This document shows positions 8,001-15,414 of a stretch of 32,032 nucleotides of DNA, piece after piece (the stretch's first letter is position 1; each line of letters opens with the position of its first letter). Made by a program: the position numbers and the translations under genes. Source of the stretch: Bacteroidales bacterium. Its GTDB lineage: Bacteria > Bacteroidota > Bacteroidia > Bacteroidales > WCHB1-69. Under the pieces are notes generated by a model. That model was not told where the DNA came from. It ran no database searches and saw only the letters and a list, made by a program, of their open reading frames with translations. The DNA lies in assembly GCA_017964255.1 (NCBI GenBank), contig JAGCSI010000147.1, positions 1 through 32,032 on the forward strand, given 5' to 3'.

Positions 8001-10880
8001 CTGTGTAATTCCAGTATGTTCGTACCAGTCGAAGCTGTCGCAAGCGACGGCGTTGGTATCACCGTAGGTGGTGTAGTTCACTGTCAAGTGCAGCGTCACG
8101 ATGCTGTCGCAGCCTGCCGCATTGGTGAACGTGTGCGTCAAATTCTCGCAGGACTGTGTGAGGCCAGTGTGTTCGTACCAGTCGAAACTGTCGCAAGCAA
8201 CGGCGTTGGTATCACCATAGTTGGTGTAGTTCACCGTCAGGTGCAGTGTCACAATGCTGTCGCAGCCTGCCGCATTGACAAACGTATGCGTCAGATTATC
8301 ACAAGACTGCGTGAGGACAGTGTGTTCATACCAGTCAAAACTGTCGCAGGCAGTGGCAATAGTATCTCCATAGGTGGTGTAATTCACCGTCAAGTGCATT
8401 GTCACCACCGAATCACAACCACTTCCATTCATAAACGTTTGCGTATAATCGCCAGATTGCGTATAGACACGACCATTCCATGTATAGGAGTCACATGTGT
8501 CAACTGTGAAATTAACTGTTTGATAGACACATCCAGAAGTAGGCACACTATAAAAAGGTGACTCATAGCATCCCATATCCACTGTATCAAGCTTTATACG
8601 AGTTGTGCCATCCAGATCATAATAGTCCGTCACCACAACATTGTCTCCTCTATTGACACATACCGAACCGTTTTGCAAATGCCAATCGACAAGGGCTGTC
8701 GCATCAGCATCACCTGCTACATTTGAAGGACTGACAAACATCGGATTATTGTAAAAATCGCCCAATGCGATATTCGCCTCGCCTGCATAGCCTCCTTCAA
8801 CGGCAGTATAATAAGCAATTATGTCAAAACCTTCTATATTATCAGACATTTGGCTTTTTGTGTTCCCCCATACAATACAATTGCGGAGATTGCCACCGAA
8901 ACCATACACGCCAGAGCCACTCCCTTCTGCCAAATTTCGCACTATCGTGGAGTTTACCACCTCAATAGTTGAATGGTTCATATACAATCCACCACCATTA
9001 TACAAGGCTTCATTATTGGAAACCAAGCAGTTATAAATAGCAGAAGACCTCTCTGCAAATATACCGCCTCCGTGTTCAGCCATATTATGGCTTATTATAC
9101 AGTGGCTCAAAACGCTGTTTCCACGCAGATAAGCTCCTGCGCCGTTACCCTCTACACGGCCGTTTTGAATGGTGAAGCCATCCCAAACAGTTTCCTTGCT
9201 GAATTCAATGGGTTGATACAAAACCCGTCGGGCATTCAAGCCATCCAAAATGGTGACATTGGACTCCAAATTACGCTGGGACAGATCGAAGTCTGTCGGC
9301 TCATTACCTGCAAAACCGCCATACACATCAACTCCATTCAGCATCACAAAAGCATTATCAGAAGTCAGAGAAGTGTCGCCATAATAGCTACCTGCCGCCA
9401 CCCACAGCTGAACGGTATCCAAATAGGAGGCCATTCGCAAAGCAGCTTTCAAATCCCTCATGGCATTTCCCCATGAAGAGCCGGTACCGTCGCCTTCCGC
9501 ATCCGCTTTCACGTATATGATATGATCTGCATAAACTGCCGGAAGATCTATAACAGCCAGTTCATTAAACACAATCTGGCAGCCACGTCCTTCGTAAGAG
9601 AATTTAAACTTAACCGATGATTCACCTGCCAACGAAAGCATATCGATACAGGCCTCTGTGGGCATCCATTCCTCAAACGAACCGTATTGACTTAATTTCC
9701 AGATAGGTTGAGCCGAATAAGAGCTTCCTCCATCCAAACTGACATACACTTTTAAGTCAATAAAATCATTTACCACATAATAAGGATTGGTCATAAATGA
9801 GAGACTCATCGCCGGATGGATAGCCGAACTAAAATCAAAGACATCCGTTTCCAGTTGTTCTGTCTTGAAGGAATCACCACCGAGGCAAGAAGCCCACCAT
9901 GTGCCCATATACCACAAGGAGATCCACGTCGTGTCGTCTTGTGGAATCAGATTCCAGCATGGAGGAGGAACCATGGCAAACGATTCTGTCCAAGGGAAGA
10001 CATTGATACCAACACACTCCACTCCGACACCTATGACTTCCACTTGCTGAGAAGCGGCTCCTGTAGCCGACAAAACAAGCGGCATTTCCACCATCCCGAT
10101 TTCGGCAGGGGTATATTTGATATAAAGTGGACCTCCCGTAGAAGTCAACACAGCCGTACTGGCATAAGTCACATCATCTGCAGACAAAGTAAAAGGGGCT
10201 GCCACACTTACGTTTATGGACGACGAAAGACCAAATGCACGTACTGGAATCTGCTTAATGGAATTGGAACCTAATTCAACAATGCCGCAATGCACCGTAT
10301 CGGTATTGGTCAAAATAAAAGGTACTGGACCTCCCACAACACTCACTTCGTCCACATCCAGCCAGTACATGTCACTGCAGTTGTGATGACGAAAAGCGAT
10401 ATAAACTGTCTCACCCGCATAGTCGCCCAAATCAACTGTTTTCCAATCCCATTCACCGGTGGACACCCCTGTCAAAACAGCCGGATGTTCCAAAAATCCC
10501 TCTATCGTATTGACCTGGGACACATAAACACTGTAATACTCGTCGGCATAAAATTCATCCTGACTTTTGATATAAAATGACAAAGCGGCATAATTAGGAA
10601 CCACAATAGCCGGAGATATCAACCAGTTATCGGGTGCCAATGCCCCAACATCATCCCGATACGATGCGGAGGCAATCATACCCTGTCCTGAAAAAACTTC
10701 AGTTGTGAGCCCATGCCAAGATGACGCATCCCAATTATAGCCATCACCATCATGATCAATAATAGTCCACCCCACCGGAAGCTGTCCCTCATCAAACCCC
10801 TCAGAAAGTATCACCGACTGCGCATTTGCCACAAACACAAAAGCAATAGGAAGTATAAGCAATAATAACCTGCGAATCAT
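2010..10880 (-). CDS. Giant secreted repeat protein with T9SS type A sorting domain
   Basis: This 2956-residue protein is predicted to be exported by Sec, moved across the outer membrane by T9SS and anchored or released at the surface. Residues 1-21 are a signal peptide ending ANA-Q. Residues about 22-185 resemble a choice-of-anchor J/cleaved-adhesin domain (EGFDEG, GWTIIDHDGDG, later YWLDVDEVSV), and about 290-450 look like a second copy. Residues about 455-780 have the GAYLRGNSVLSHCII-type turns of a right-handed parallel beta-helix (choice-of-anchor Q-like), ending VDMGCYES. Residues about 782-2870 are about 41 modules ending CDS-x-VTLHLTV. The last 86 residues (KVYPNPTTGEL, YDIYGKL, ANGVYMLR, KLVKQ) match the Por secretion-tail pattern. 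Thirty modules are near-identical 51-mers. Function is unknown; adhesion or a surface stalk is inference. The start was chosen for the signal peptide and a -7 promoter element about 77 nt upstream. Confidence 0.93.
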   Translation of the reverse strand: MIRRLLLLILPIAFVFVANAQSVILSEGFDEGQLPVGWTIIDHDGDGYNWDASSWHGLTTEVFSGQGMIASASYRDDVGALAPDNWLISPAIVVPNYAALSFYIKSQDEFYADEYYSVYVSQVNTIEGFLEHPAVLTGVSTGEWDWKTVDLGDYAGETVYIAFRHHNCSDMYWLDVDEVSVVGGPVPFILTNTDTVHCGIVELGSNSIKQIPVRAFGLSSSINVSVAAPFTLSADDVTYASTAVLTSTGGPLYIKYTPAEIGMVEMPLVLSATGAASQQVEVIGVGVECVGINVFPWTESFAMVPPPCWNLIPQDDTTWISLWYMGTWWASCLGGDSFKTEQLETDVFDFSSAIHPAMSLSFMTNPYYVVNDFIDLKVYVSLDGGSSYSAQPIWKLSQYGSFEEWMPTEACIDMLSLAGESSVKFKFSYEGRGCQIVFNELAVIDLPAVYADHIIYVKADAEGDGTGSSWGNAMRDLKAALRMASYLDTVQLWVAAGSYYGDTSLTSDNAFVMLNGVDVYGGFAGNEPTDFDLSQRNLESNVTILDGLNARRVLYQPIEFSKETVWDGFTIQNGRVEGNGAGAYLRGNSVLSHCIISHNMAEHGGGIFAERSSAIYNCLVSNNEALYNGGGLYMNHSTIEVVNSTIVRNLAEGSGSGVYGFGGNLRNCIVWGNTKSQMSDNIEGFDIIAYYTAVEGGYAGEANIALGDFYNNPMFVSPSNVAGDADATALVDWHLQNGSVCVNRGDNVVVTDYYDLDGTTRIKLDTVDMGCYESPFYSVPTSGCVYQTVNFTVDTCDSYTWNGRVYTQSGDYTQTFMNGSGCDSVVTMHLTVNYTTYGDTIATACDSFDWYEHTVLTQSCDNLTHTFVNAAGCDSIVTLHLTVNYTNYGDTNAVACDSFDWYEHTGLTQSCENLTHTFTNAAGCDSIVTLHLTVNYTTYGDTNAVACDSFDWYEHTGITQSCDNLTHTFTNAAGCDSIVTLKLTVNYTTYADTFATACDSFDWYEHTGLTQSCDNLTHTITNAAGCDSIVTLHLTVNYTTYGDTLATACDSFDWYEHTGLTQSCDNLTHTFTNALGCDSVVTLHLTVNYTTYGDTLATACDSFDWYEHTGLTQSCDNLTHTFTNAAGCDSIVTLHLTVNYTTYGDTLATACDSFDWYEHTGITQSCDNLKHTFTNAAGCDSIVTLHLTVNYTTYGDTIAVACDSFDWYEHTGLTQSCDNLTHTFTNALGCDSVVTLHLTVNYTTYGDTNAVACDSFDWYEHTGLTQSCENLTHTFTNALGCDSVVTLHLTVNYTTYGDTNAVACDSFDWYEHTGITQSCDNLTHTFTNALGCDSVVTLHLTVNYTTYGDTTAVACDSFDWYEHTGLTQSCDNLTHTFTNALGCDSVVTLHLTVNYTTYGDTIANACDSFDWYEHSGITQSCDNLTHTFTNAAGCDSIVTLHLTVHPSYNVTDTQTVCENALPYTWNGKTFTGAGTMIATLESAHHCDSVVVMTLKVDAKYEQNEALTICQSELPYSWRDTLFEEGTVSNDYVFYRTSSQECDSIVTLHLTVNNTTYGDTIATACDSFDWYEHVGITQSCENLTHTFTNALGCDSVVTLHLTVNHTTYGDTIAVACDSFDWYEHTGLTQSCDNLTHTFTNAAGCDSIVTLRLTVNYTTYGDTIAVACDSFDWYEHTGLTQSCDNLTHTFTNAAGCDSIVTLRLTVNYTTYSDTIAVACDSFDWYEHTGLTQSCENLTHTFTNALGCDSVVTLYLTVNYTTYGDTNAVACDSFDWYEHTGLTQSCDTLTHTFTNASGCDSIVTLHLTVNYTTYGDTLATACDSFDWYEHTGLTQSCDTLTHTFTNALGCDSVVTLHLMVNYTTYGDTLATACDSFDWYEHTGLTQSCDNLTHTFTNAAGCDSIVTLHLTVNYTTYADTFAVACDSFDWYEHTGLTQSCDTLTHTFTNASGCDSIVTLHLTVNYTTYGDTLATACDSFDWYEHTGLTQSCDTLTHTFTNALGCDSVVTLHLTVNYTTYGDTTAVACDSFDWYEHTGLTQSCDTLTHTFVNAAGCDSIVTLRLTVNYTTYADTFAVVCDSFDWYEHTGLTQSCENLTHTFTNAADCDSIVTLHLTVNYTTYADTFATVCDSFDWYEHIGLTQSCDNLTHIFTNASGCDSIVTLHLTVNYTTYADTFATACDSFDWYEHTGLTQSCDTLTHTFTNAAGCDSIVTLHLTVNYTTYADTFATACDSFDWYEHTGLTQSCDNLTHTFTNAAGCDSIVTLRLTVNYATYADTFATACDSFDWYEHTGLTQSCDNLTHTFTNAAGCDSIVTLHLTVNYTTYADTFAVVCDSFDWYEHTGLTQSCDNLTHTFTNAAGCDSIVTLYLTVNYTTYADTFATACNSFDWYEHTGLTQSCDNLTHTFINVAGCDSIVTLHLTVNYTTYADTFATVCDSFDWYEHTGLTQSCDTLTHTFTNAAGCDSIVTLHLTINNSVTEFFEATACDSFVWNDSVYTESGDYVQIFPAANGCDSVVTLHLTINNSVTEYIDASACESYTWNGVTYTESGEYTQIFPGANDCDFILTLRLTINTPVTKLIEASACDSYTWNGETYTESGDYIQVFPAANGCDSVVTLHLTINNSITEFVEVAACESYTWNDSVYTESGDYTLAFTAANGCDSVVTILLTIGTPVEESFEATVCDSYTWNDSVYTVSGDYTQTFATATGCDSVVTLHLTVNNSVTELVEVTACNSYTWNAVVYTESGNYTQIFPAANNCDSVVILHLTINTSVAESFEATACDSYTWNGVTYTASGDYTQTFPAANGCDSVVTLHLTIHESVTIDVYLTINESDLPYTYGDTTFEPGTVQSGDYYFNFTTADGCDSIIVLHLTVETGVPNHVLASDMKVYPNPTTGELFVEFEDVSMNTQLQIYDIYGKLIMQYNINDRLTELNIGHLANGVYMLRMIDGNSSSKMVKLVKQ
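2439..3467 (-). repeat. Seven diverged 49-residue (147-bp) modules
   Basis: Within the giant gene, residues 2472-2814 are seven units of exactly 49 codons. They share the pattern A-C-[DE]-S-Y-T-W-N, Y-T-E-S-G-D-Y, C-D-S-V-V-T-L-H-L-T-I. They differ from one another at many positions, unlike the 51-residue array that precedes them in the protein. A related 56-residue unit (2271-2438) joins them to the sorting domain. Confidence 0.9.
3468..6221 (-). repeat. Tandem array of eighteen 153-bp units (51 residues each)
   Basis: Residues 1554-2471 of the giant protein are eighteen tandem units of exactly 153 bp with no indels; 18 x 153 = 2754 bp fills the interval. Each unit reads TTY[GA]DT, then CDSFDWYEHTGLTQSC, then a GCDS[IV]VTLHLTVNY end. 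Adjacent units differ by only a few residues, and two neighbours (5610-5916 region) encode identical protein. Each unit normally has three cysteines. Confidence 0.95.
6222..6542 (-). other. Divergent two-module island interrupting the 51-residue array
   Basis: Residues 1447-1553 (107 codons) hold two modules that keep only the family framework: a cysteine, a PYTW or PYSW motif, and CDS-[VI]-V near the end. They lack the CDSFDWYEH core. They split the homogeneous array into 12 and 18 units. Confidence 0.9.
6543..8378 (-). repeat. Tandem array of twelve 153-bp units (51 residues each)
   Basis: Residues 835-1446 of the giant protein are twelve exact-length 153-bp units (12 x 153 = 1836 bp). They are the same family as the eighteen-unit block on the other side of the island. 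A shorter related module (residues about 782-834, with CDSYTWNGRVYTQSGDY) precedes them and resembles the C-terminal 49-residue class. Confidence 0.95.
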
Positions 10881-10956
10881 ATATTGTTCTTTATCAATTA
10901 TTTCTACGTTTAATACACTTTTTCAACACTTCTCCCGCAATATTCCAATAAATCTG

Positions 10957-10964
10957 CAAATTTA
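10957..10964 (-). promoter_or_regulatory. -7 element for the giant secreted protein
   Basis: TAAATTTG on the minus strand matches TAnnTTTG and lies 77 nt upstream of the ATG. The only nearby TTG (10982-10980) is 15 nt away, shorter than the usual 19-21, so the -33 half is not convincing. The 10881-11176 spacer is a very AT-rich divergent promoter region with nothing else recognisable. Confidence 0.5.
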
Positions 10965-11098
10965 AATATTTTTCATATACAATAATGCATTTTTCAGATT
11001 TTTTATAAAATCAAGAATTAAAGGAATTTTTTCTTTTATCAAAAATCAGTTGTTTATTTCTTTTCAGAATAATTTTTTATTTACTGAAAATAAATCCG

Positions 11099-11106
11099 TA
11101 CTTTTG
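11099..11106 (+). promoter_or_regulatory. -7 element for the OmpA-like lipoprotein gene
   Basis: TACTTTTG matches TAnnTTTG, 70 nt upstream of the ATG at 11177. No TTG sits at the expected -33 distance, so the call rests on the -7 element and its place in the divergent spacer. Confidence 0.5.
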
Positions 11107-11176
11107 CATTTATACTTATATGCTAAATACTTACATCTAAAAAAACGCTTTAAATTAAATTTAAAATCGAACAACA

Positions 11177-12163
11177 ATGAAAAGAATTTTTTTGATTTCA
11201 GGAGTGATAGCAGGTTGTATTCTGCTATCTGGTTGTGTTACCAAGCAAAAATACGCAGAACTTGAAGACAGCTATAGAATCTGTTCTGAAAATCTGGCGG
11301 TGCTGAATCAGGATAATATCAACACCGTTAACCAGAACAAGCAACTGGAACAGCAGGTGGAACAACTGAAGGCACGCACCAAACAGCTGGCCGCTGACAC
11401 CTTGACGCTCAGCAAAAGATTGGCTCAGTCGGAAAAAGACCTTGCCAAAGCCATCCGCGACTATGACGAGTTGCTGAAACAATTTGCCGAGTTGAACATG
11501 ACCAACAACACGCAGGTCAACAAGCTGCTGGCTGATATCGAGAAAATCAAGACACAGCTGAAAGAGCGCGAAGCGGAAATCAACCAACAGCGCGACGAAC
11601 TCAACCTTGCCGCTATGGAACTTTCTGACAAAGAATCCCGTTTAAGTGAACTGCAAAGCATTCTGGACCAGAAAGATGCCGAAGTAAAGAAACTGAAAGA
11701 AACAGTTTCCAACGCCCTGAAAGGCTTTGAAGGCAGCGGCTTGAATGTATATGAGAAAAATGGCAAAGTATATGTTTCTATGGACGACAAACTGCTGTTC
11801 GCATCAGGTAGCTGGGTGATCAACAACGAGGGTATGCAGGCTATTTCAAAATTGGCCGAAGTACTTGAGGCTGACGAAGATATCTCTATTTTGATTGAAG
11901 GTCATACCGACAATGTGCCTTACAAGGGTGCCGGTCAGGTAAAAGACAACTGGGATTTGAGTGTGATGCGTGCCACCGCTGTGGTGAAGGCTATTTTGAA
12001 AAACGACAAAATCGCTCCCTCTCGTCTGTCAGCCTCCGGTCGTAGCGAATATTTCCCCATCGACAGCAACGACAATGCCGAGGCTCGCGCCAAGAACCGC
12101 CGTACCGAAATCATTCTGACTCCGAAATTGGACGAACTGTTCCAGATCATCAATCAGAACTAA
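11177..12163 (+). CDS. OmpA-family peptidoglycan-binding lipoprotein
   Basis: This 328-residue predicted outer-membrane lipoprotein probably tethers the outer membrane to peptidoglycan. Residues 1-19 are a lipoprotein signal with lipobox LSGC (acylated Cys20). Residues about 22-180 are a long charged coiled coil rich in Gln, Lys and Glu. The C-terminal OmpA domain starts near residue 195 (KVYVSMDDKLLFASGSW). It shows EGHTDNVPYKG, then NWDLSVMRATAVVKAIL, and ends with NAEARAKNRRTEIILTP, which contains the conserved Asp and Arg that bind diaminopimelate in this family. The stop is followed by mutY after 5 bp, so the two are probably co-transcribed from the divergent promoter region. The coiled-coil plus OmpA layout is common in Bacteroidota and differs from the barrel-containing OmpA of E. 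coli. Confidence 0.93.
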   Translation: MKRIFLISGVIAGCILLSGCVTKQKYAELEDSYRICSENLAVLNQDNINTVNQNKQLEQQVEQLKARTKQLAADTLTLSKRLAQSEKDLAKAIRDYDELLKQFAELNMTNNTQVNKLLADIEKIKTQLKEREAEINQQRDELNLAAMELSDKESRLSELQSILDQKDAEVKKLKETVSNALKGFEGSGLNVYEKNGKVYVSMDDKLLFASGSWVINNEGMQAISKLAEVLEADEDISILIEGHTDNVPYKGAGQVKDNWDLSVMRATAVVKAILKNDKIAPSRLSASGRSEYFPIDSNDNAEARAKNRRTEIILTPKLDELFQIINQN

Positions 12164-12168
12164 ATTCT

Positions 12169-13161
12169 ATGCAATTTACTGATATACTGCTTCATTGGTA
12201 TGCAGATAACAAGCGTTCACTCCCTTGGCGGGGTGAACGCGATGTTTATAGAGTGTGGGTATCCGAGATTATCCTACAGCAAACCCGCATCCAGCAAGGC
12301 TGGGACTATTACCTGCGCTTTATCAAGGCTTTTCCTGATGTCAAGGCGCTGGCAGAGGCCGACGAAGAGCAAGTACTACGCATTTGGCAGGGACTGGGCT
12401 ACTACTCGCGCGCCCGCAACATGCACGCCGCCGCCCAAAGCGTGATCCGTGATCATGGGGGCAAGTTCCCCTCCGCATACGAGCAGGTGCGCCAGCTCAA
12501 AGGTATCGGCGACTACACCGCCGCCGCCATCTGCGCTTTCGCTTACGGACTGCCCTACCCCGCTGTGGATGGCAACGTGCTGCGCATCATCAGCCGCGTG
12601 TTCGGTATCCACGACAATATTGCGGACAACAGTACCCGGAAGGATATCACGGCATTGTGCCAAAAACTGATGAAAGACGCTGATCCTTCTGACTTTAACC
12701 AGGCTCTGATGGACTTCGGCTCGCTGCAATGCACCCCCAAGAATCCCGATTGCGAGCACTGCCCGATGCAAGGCGCATGCTATGCGTTCAAGCACCAAGA
12801 AGTGGATACACTTCCCGTCAACATCAAACGTATCCAAATCAAAAACAGGTATTTCCATTATTTTGTCTGTATTCATCAGGATGAAATCATAATTGAAAAA
12901 AGAGAGAATGAAGACATCTGGAAAGGCTTGTACCAACTTCCGATGAGCGAAAGCAAAAATAGTAAGAAACTGGATTACAAACTCTTATATCAGACCAAGC
13001 ACCAACTGACACACCAGACGCTTCATGCCTTCTTTTACGACACCCCCGATGCGTCAACGCTTCCGGAACCTGCCGGCCAGCGACTGAAAATCAAAATGCA
13101 AGATATTGACAATTACGCATTCCCGAAATTAATCATCAATTTTTTCAATACCCTCCAATAA
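12169..13161 (+). CDS. mutY: A/G-specific adenine glycosylase MutY
   Basis: This 330-residue enzyme removes adenine mispaired with 8-oxoguanine in base-excision repair. The HhH-GPD fold is complete. The catalytic Glu33 lies in SEIILQQTR, the helix-hairpin-helix is LKGIGDYTAAAI (110-121), and the catalytic Asp134 is in AVDGNVLR. The [4Fe-4S] ligands are Cys188, Cys195, Cys198 and Cys204 (C-X6-C-X2-C-X5-C), the same spacing as E. coli MutY. Residues about 215-330 form the NUDIX-like domain that reads 8-oxoG, with the expected low conservation. It starts 5 bp after the OmpA-like gene, an operon arrangement that suggests co-transcription but no obvious functional link. Confidence 0.96.
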   Translation: MQFTDILLHWYADNKRSLPWRGERDVYRVWVSEIILQQTRIQQGWDYYLRFIKAFPDVKALAEADEEQVLRIWQGLGYYSRARNMHAAAQSVIRDHGGKFPSAYEQVRQLKGIGDYTAAAICAFAYGLPYPAVDGNVLRIISRVFGIHDNIADNSTRKDITALCQKLMKDADPSDFNQALMDFGSLQCTPKNPDCEHCPMQGACYAFKHQEVDTLPVNIKRIQIKNRYFHYFVCIHQDEIIIEKRENEDIWKGLYQLPMSESKNSKKLDYKLLYQTKHQLTHQTLHAFFYDTPDASTLPEPAGQRLKIKMQDIDNYAFPKLIINFFNTLQ

Positions 13162-13189
13162 AAAACTACGCGGCTGCCACCATGTGACA

Positions 13190-13345
13190 GTCCTGAATTT
13201 TGAATTTTGAACTTTGAATTAGTTACTACCCCGGCTTTCGGCCACCTGTTGGAGGCTTCGCCTCCTTTCTCCTTCTCGCTCGGCAAAGCTAAAGTAAACT
13301 TTGTCTCTGCACTCGCTCCTTCATCGAATCTAATAGAAGGGGAAT
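13190..13345. repeat. Intergenic microrepeats and palindromes after mutY
   Basis: The 13162-13413 spacer holds three things. First, a degenerate direct repeat of TGAATTT-type units at about 13196-13220. Second, a perfect hairpin GGAGGC-TTC-GCCTCC (13251-13265) followed by a pyrimidine-rich run, which may act as a weak terminator for mutY. Third, an imperfect CAAAG...CTTTG inverted repeat at about 13284-13303. No coding sequence was seen. Confidence 0.55.
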
Positions 13346-13379
13346 TTAAATTTGATTATTAGCACATATAAAAATTTTG

Positions 13380-13387
13380 TATCTTTG
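13380..13387 (+). promoter_or_regulatory. -7 element for the OPT transporter gene
   Basis: TATCTTTG matches TAnnTTTG and is 26 nt upstream of the ATG at 13414. A TTTG at 13351-13354 is 25 nt further upstream, somewhat longer than the usual spacing. Confidence 0.55.
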
Positions 13388-13413
13388 CTGTTTCAAAAAA
13401 CAAAAATAATATT

Positions 13414-15414
13414 ATGGAAGAAGAAAAAGACATCAACTTGACTCCTGAGGAGATCAAAATGCCCGACAATGCTTATACCGAGCTGAAAGAGGGCGAAGAG
13501 TACAAACCCATTTTGATGGCTACAAAAAACTACCCTGAAATCAATGCTTGGACAGTGATTTGGGGTATCATCATGGCCATCATCTTCTCGGCGGCTACCG
13601 CTTACGCCGGACTGAGATTCGGCCAAGTTTTCGAGGCGGCCATCCCTATCGCCATCATCGCTGTGGGAGCCTCCACTTTGGCCAAACGCAAGAGCCCGCT
13701 GTCCGAAAATGTCATCATCCAGTCCATCGGTGCCAGCTCCGGTGTGATTGTGGCCGGTGCCATCTTCACCCTGCCCGCCATCTACATCATCCAGGAGACC
13801 AATCCCGATATCCAGATGAATGTCAACTTCTTCCAGATTTTCCTGGCTTCCCTCTTTGGCGGCTTCCTGGGCATTCTGTTCCTGATCCCCTTCCGCAAGT
13901 ACTTTGTTTCTGACATGCACGGCAAATACCCCTTCCCCGAAGCTACCGCTACTACCGAAATCCTGGTATCAGGTGCCAAGGGTGGCAACCAAGCCAAATT
14001 ATTGGTTATCAGTGGACTAATCGGAGGTTTATATGATTTCTGCATGACCACTTTCAACTTCTGGTCCGAGACCATCACCACCCGCATGGCGGCTTGGGGC
14101 GAGCAACTGGCGATGAACCACAAGTTCGTTTTCAAAATGAACGGCAGCGCCATTCTGCTGGGTACCGGTTACCTGATTGGTCTGAAATACGCTATGATCA
14201 TCTGCGCAGGCTCTTTCCTGTCATGGTGGTTTATCGTTCCTTTGTTGGGACAATATGGCGTCACCCCCGACGGTGTGCTGATGAGCACGATGGATCCTGA
14301 TTTAATCTTCTCACAATATGTAAGATACATCGGCATCGGCGGTATCGCTATGGCTGGTATCTTGGGCGTTATCAAATCTGCTGGCGTCATCAAGACCTCA
14401 TTGAGTGTGGCCCTCAAAGCTGGCAAAAACAAAGGTGGCGAAGAGCAGCAAGTACTTCGCACCCAGCGTGATATCCCCATGAAGATTATACTTTTCGGCT
14501 TTTTGGCAGTCATTATTATGATGGTCTTATTCTTCATTTTCGGCGGCATGCAGATGAATCTCACCCAGATTATCGTCGGCATCCTGGTAGTCTTCTTGTT
14601 TGCCTTCCTGTTCACTACCGTGGCCGCTACCGCCATTGCCACCGTGGGTACCAACCCTGTGTCGGGTATGACCATGATGACCTTGATTCTCAGCTCTTTC
14701 ATCCTGTCGGCAGTAGGTCTGCAGGGCGGCACCGGCATCATCACCGCATTGGTGGTGGGTGGCATTGTCTGCTCCGCTTTGGCCATGGCCGGCGGTTTCA
14801 TCACCGACTTGAAAATCGGTTACTGGATTGGCGCTTCTCCTTACAAGCAGGAAGGATTAAAGTTCTTGGGCACATTAGTATCTGCACTTACTGTTGGCGC
14901 CGTTATTATGCTTTTGTCGAAAACTTACGGCTATACCGGTGAAAACGCATTGGTGGCACCTCAGGCCAACGCTATGGCGGCCATCATTGAACCGCTGATG
15001 TTCGGTGGCCAGACTCCTTGGATTCTGTATATCATCGGTGCCATTTTGGCTATCGTGCTCGACCGCATCGGTGTTCCCGCTTTGGCCTTCTCTCTTGGTA
15101 TGTTCATTCCTTTGCAGCTGAATATCCCCTTGCTGATTGGTGGCGCTTTGGCATGGTTCATCGGCAGCCGCAGCAAAGACGAAGCTGTGAACAAAGCCCG
15201 CAAGGAAAAAGGCACATTGCTGGCCTCCGGTATGCTGGCCGGTGGTGCCATCATGGGTGTGGTGAGTGCCATCATGAAATATGCTGGTGCCAACGTGGCA
15301 ATGCCCACCGACTACATCGGTTCCTCCGCATACAACATCCTCGCCATCGTGATGTACGCCGCTATCTGCGTGTACTTGGTAATCCACTCGATGTCGAAAA
15401 AAGTTGAAAATTAG
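13414..15414 (+). CDS. OPT-family oligopeptide transporter
   Basis: This 666-residue inner-membrane protein of the OPT superfamily is a proton-coupled importer of oligopeptides or, in some branches, metal-siderophore complexes. A 50-residue acidic cytoplasmic N-terminus (MEEEKDINLTPEEIK) precedes many hydrophobic segments, about 14 by eye. Family-typical stretches include AATAYAGLRFGQVFEAAIP (about 60-80), SENVIIQSIGASSG (about 97-110), GKYPFPEATATTEIL (about 169-183) and NPVSGMTMM (about 415). Length is normal for the bacterial OPT subgroup. Its own -7 element lies close upstream and no terminator is visible after it. Peptide import is the likeliest role in an anaerobic proteolytic bacterium, but the substrate cannot be read from the sequence. 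Confidence 0.93.
   Translation: MEEEKDINLTPEEIKMPDNAYTELKEGEEYKPILMATKNYPEINAWTVIWGIIMAIIFSAATAYAGLRFGQVFEAAIPIAIIAVGASTLAKRKSPLSENVIIQSIGASSGVIVAGAIFTLPAIYIIQETNPDIQMNVNFFQIFLASLFGGFLGILFLIPFRKYFVSDMHGKYPFPEATATTEILVSGAKGGNQAKLLVISGLIGGLYDFCMTTFNFWSETITTRMAAWGEQLAMNHKFVFKMNGSAILLGTGYLIGLKYAMIICAGSFLSWWFIVPLLGQYGVTPDGVLMSTMDPDLIFSQYVRYIGIGGIAMAGILGVIKSAGVIKTSLSVALKAGKNKGGEEQQVLRTQRDIPMKIILFGFLAVIIMMVLFFIFGGMQMNLTQIIVGILVVFLFAFLFTTVAATAIATVGTNPVSGMTMMTLILSSFILSAVGLQGGTGIITALVVGGIVCSALAMAGGFITDLKIGYWIGASPYKQEGLKFLGTLVSALTVGAVIMLLSKTYGYTGENALVAPQANAMAAIIEPLMFGGQTPWILYIIGAILAIVLDRIGVPALAFSLGMFIPLQLNIPLLIGGALAWFIGSRSKDEAVNKARKEKGTLLASGMLAGGAIMGVVSAIMKYAGANVAMPTDYIGSSAYNILAIVMYAAICVYLVIHSMSKKVEN

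Noticed and set aside
3336-8561. Several long plus-strand open frames antisense to the giant gene, with a repeated VFVPVEAVA-type translation
   Set aside because: The unit length (153 bp) is a multiple of three, so a stop-free antisense frame in one unit is stop-free in all. The frames break where units vary, have no signal, domain or promoter, and mirror the coding repeats.
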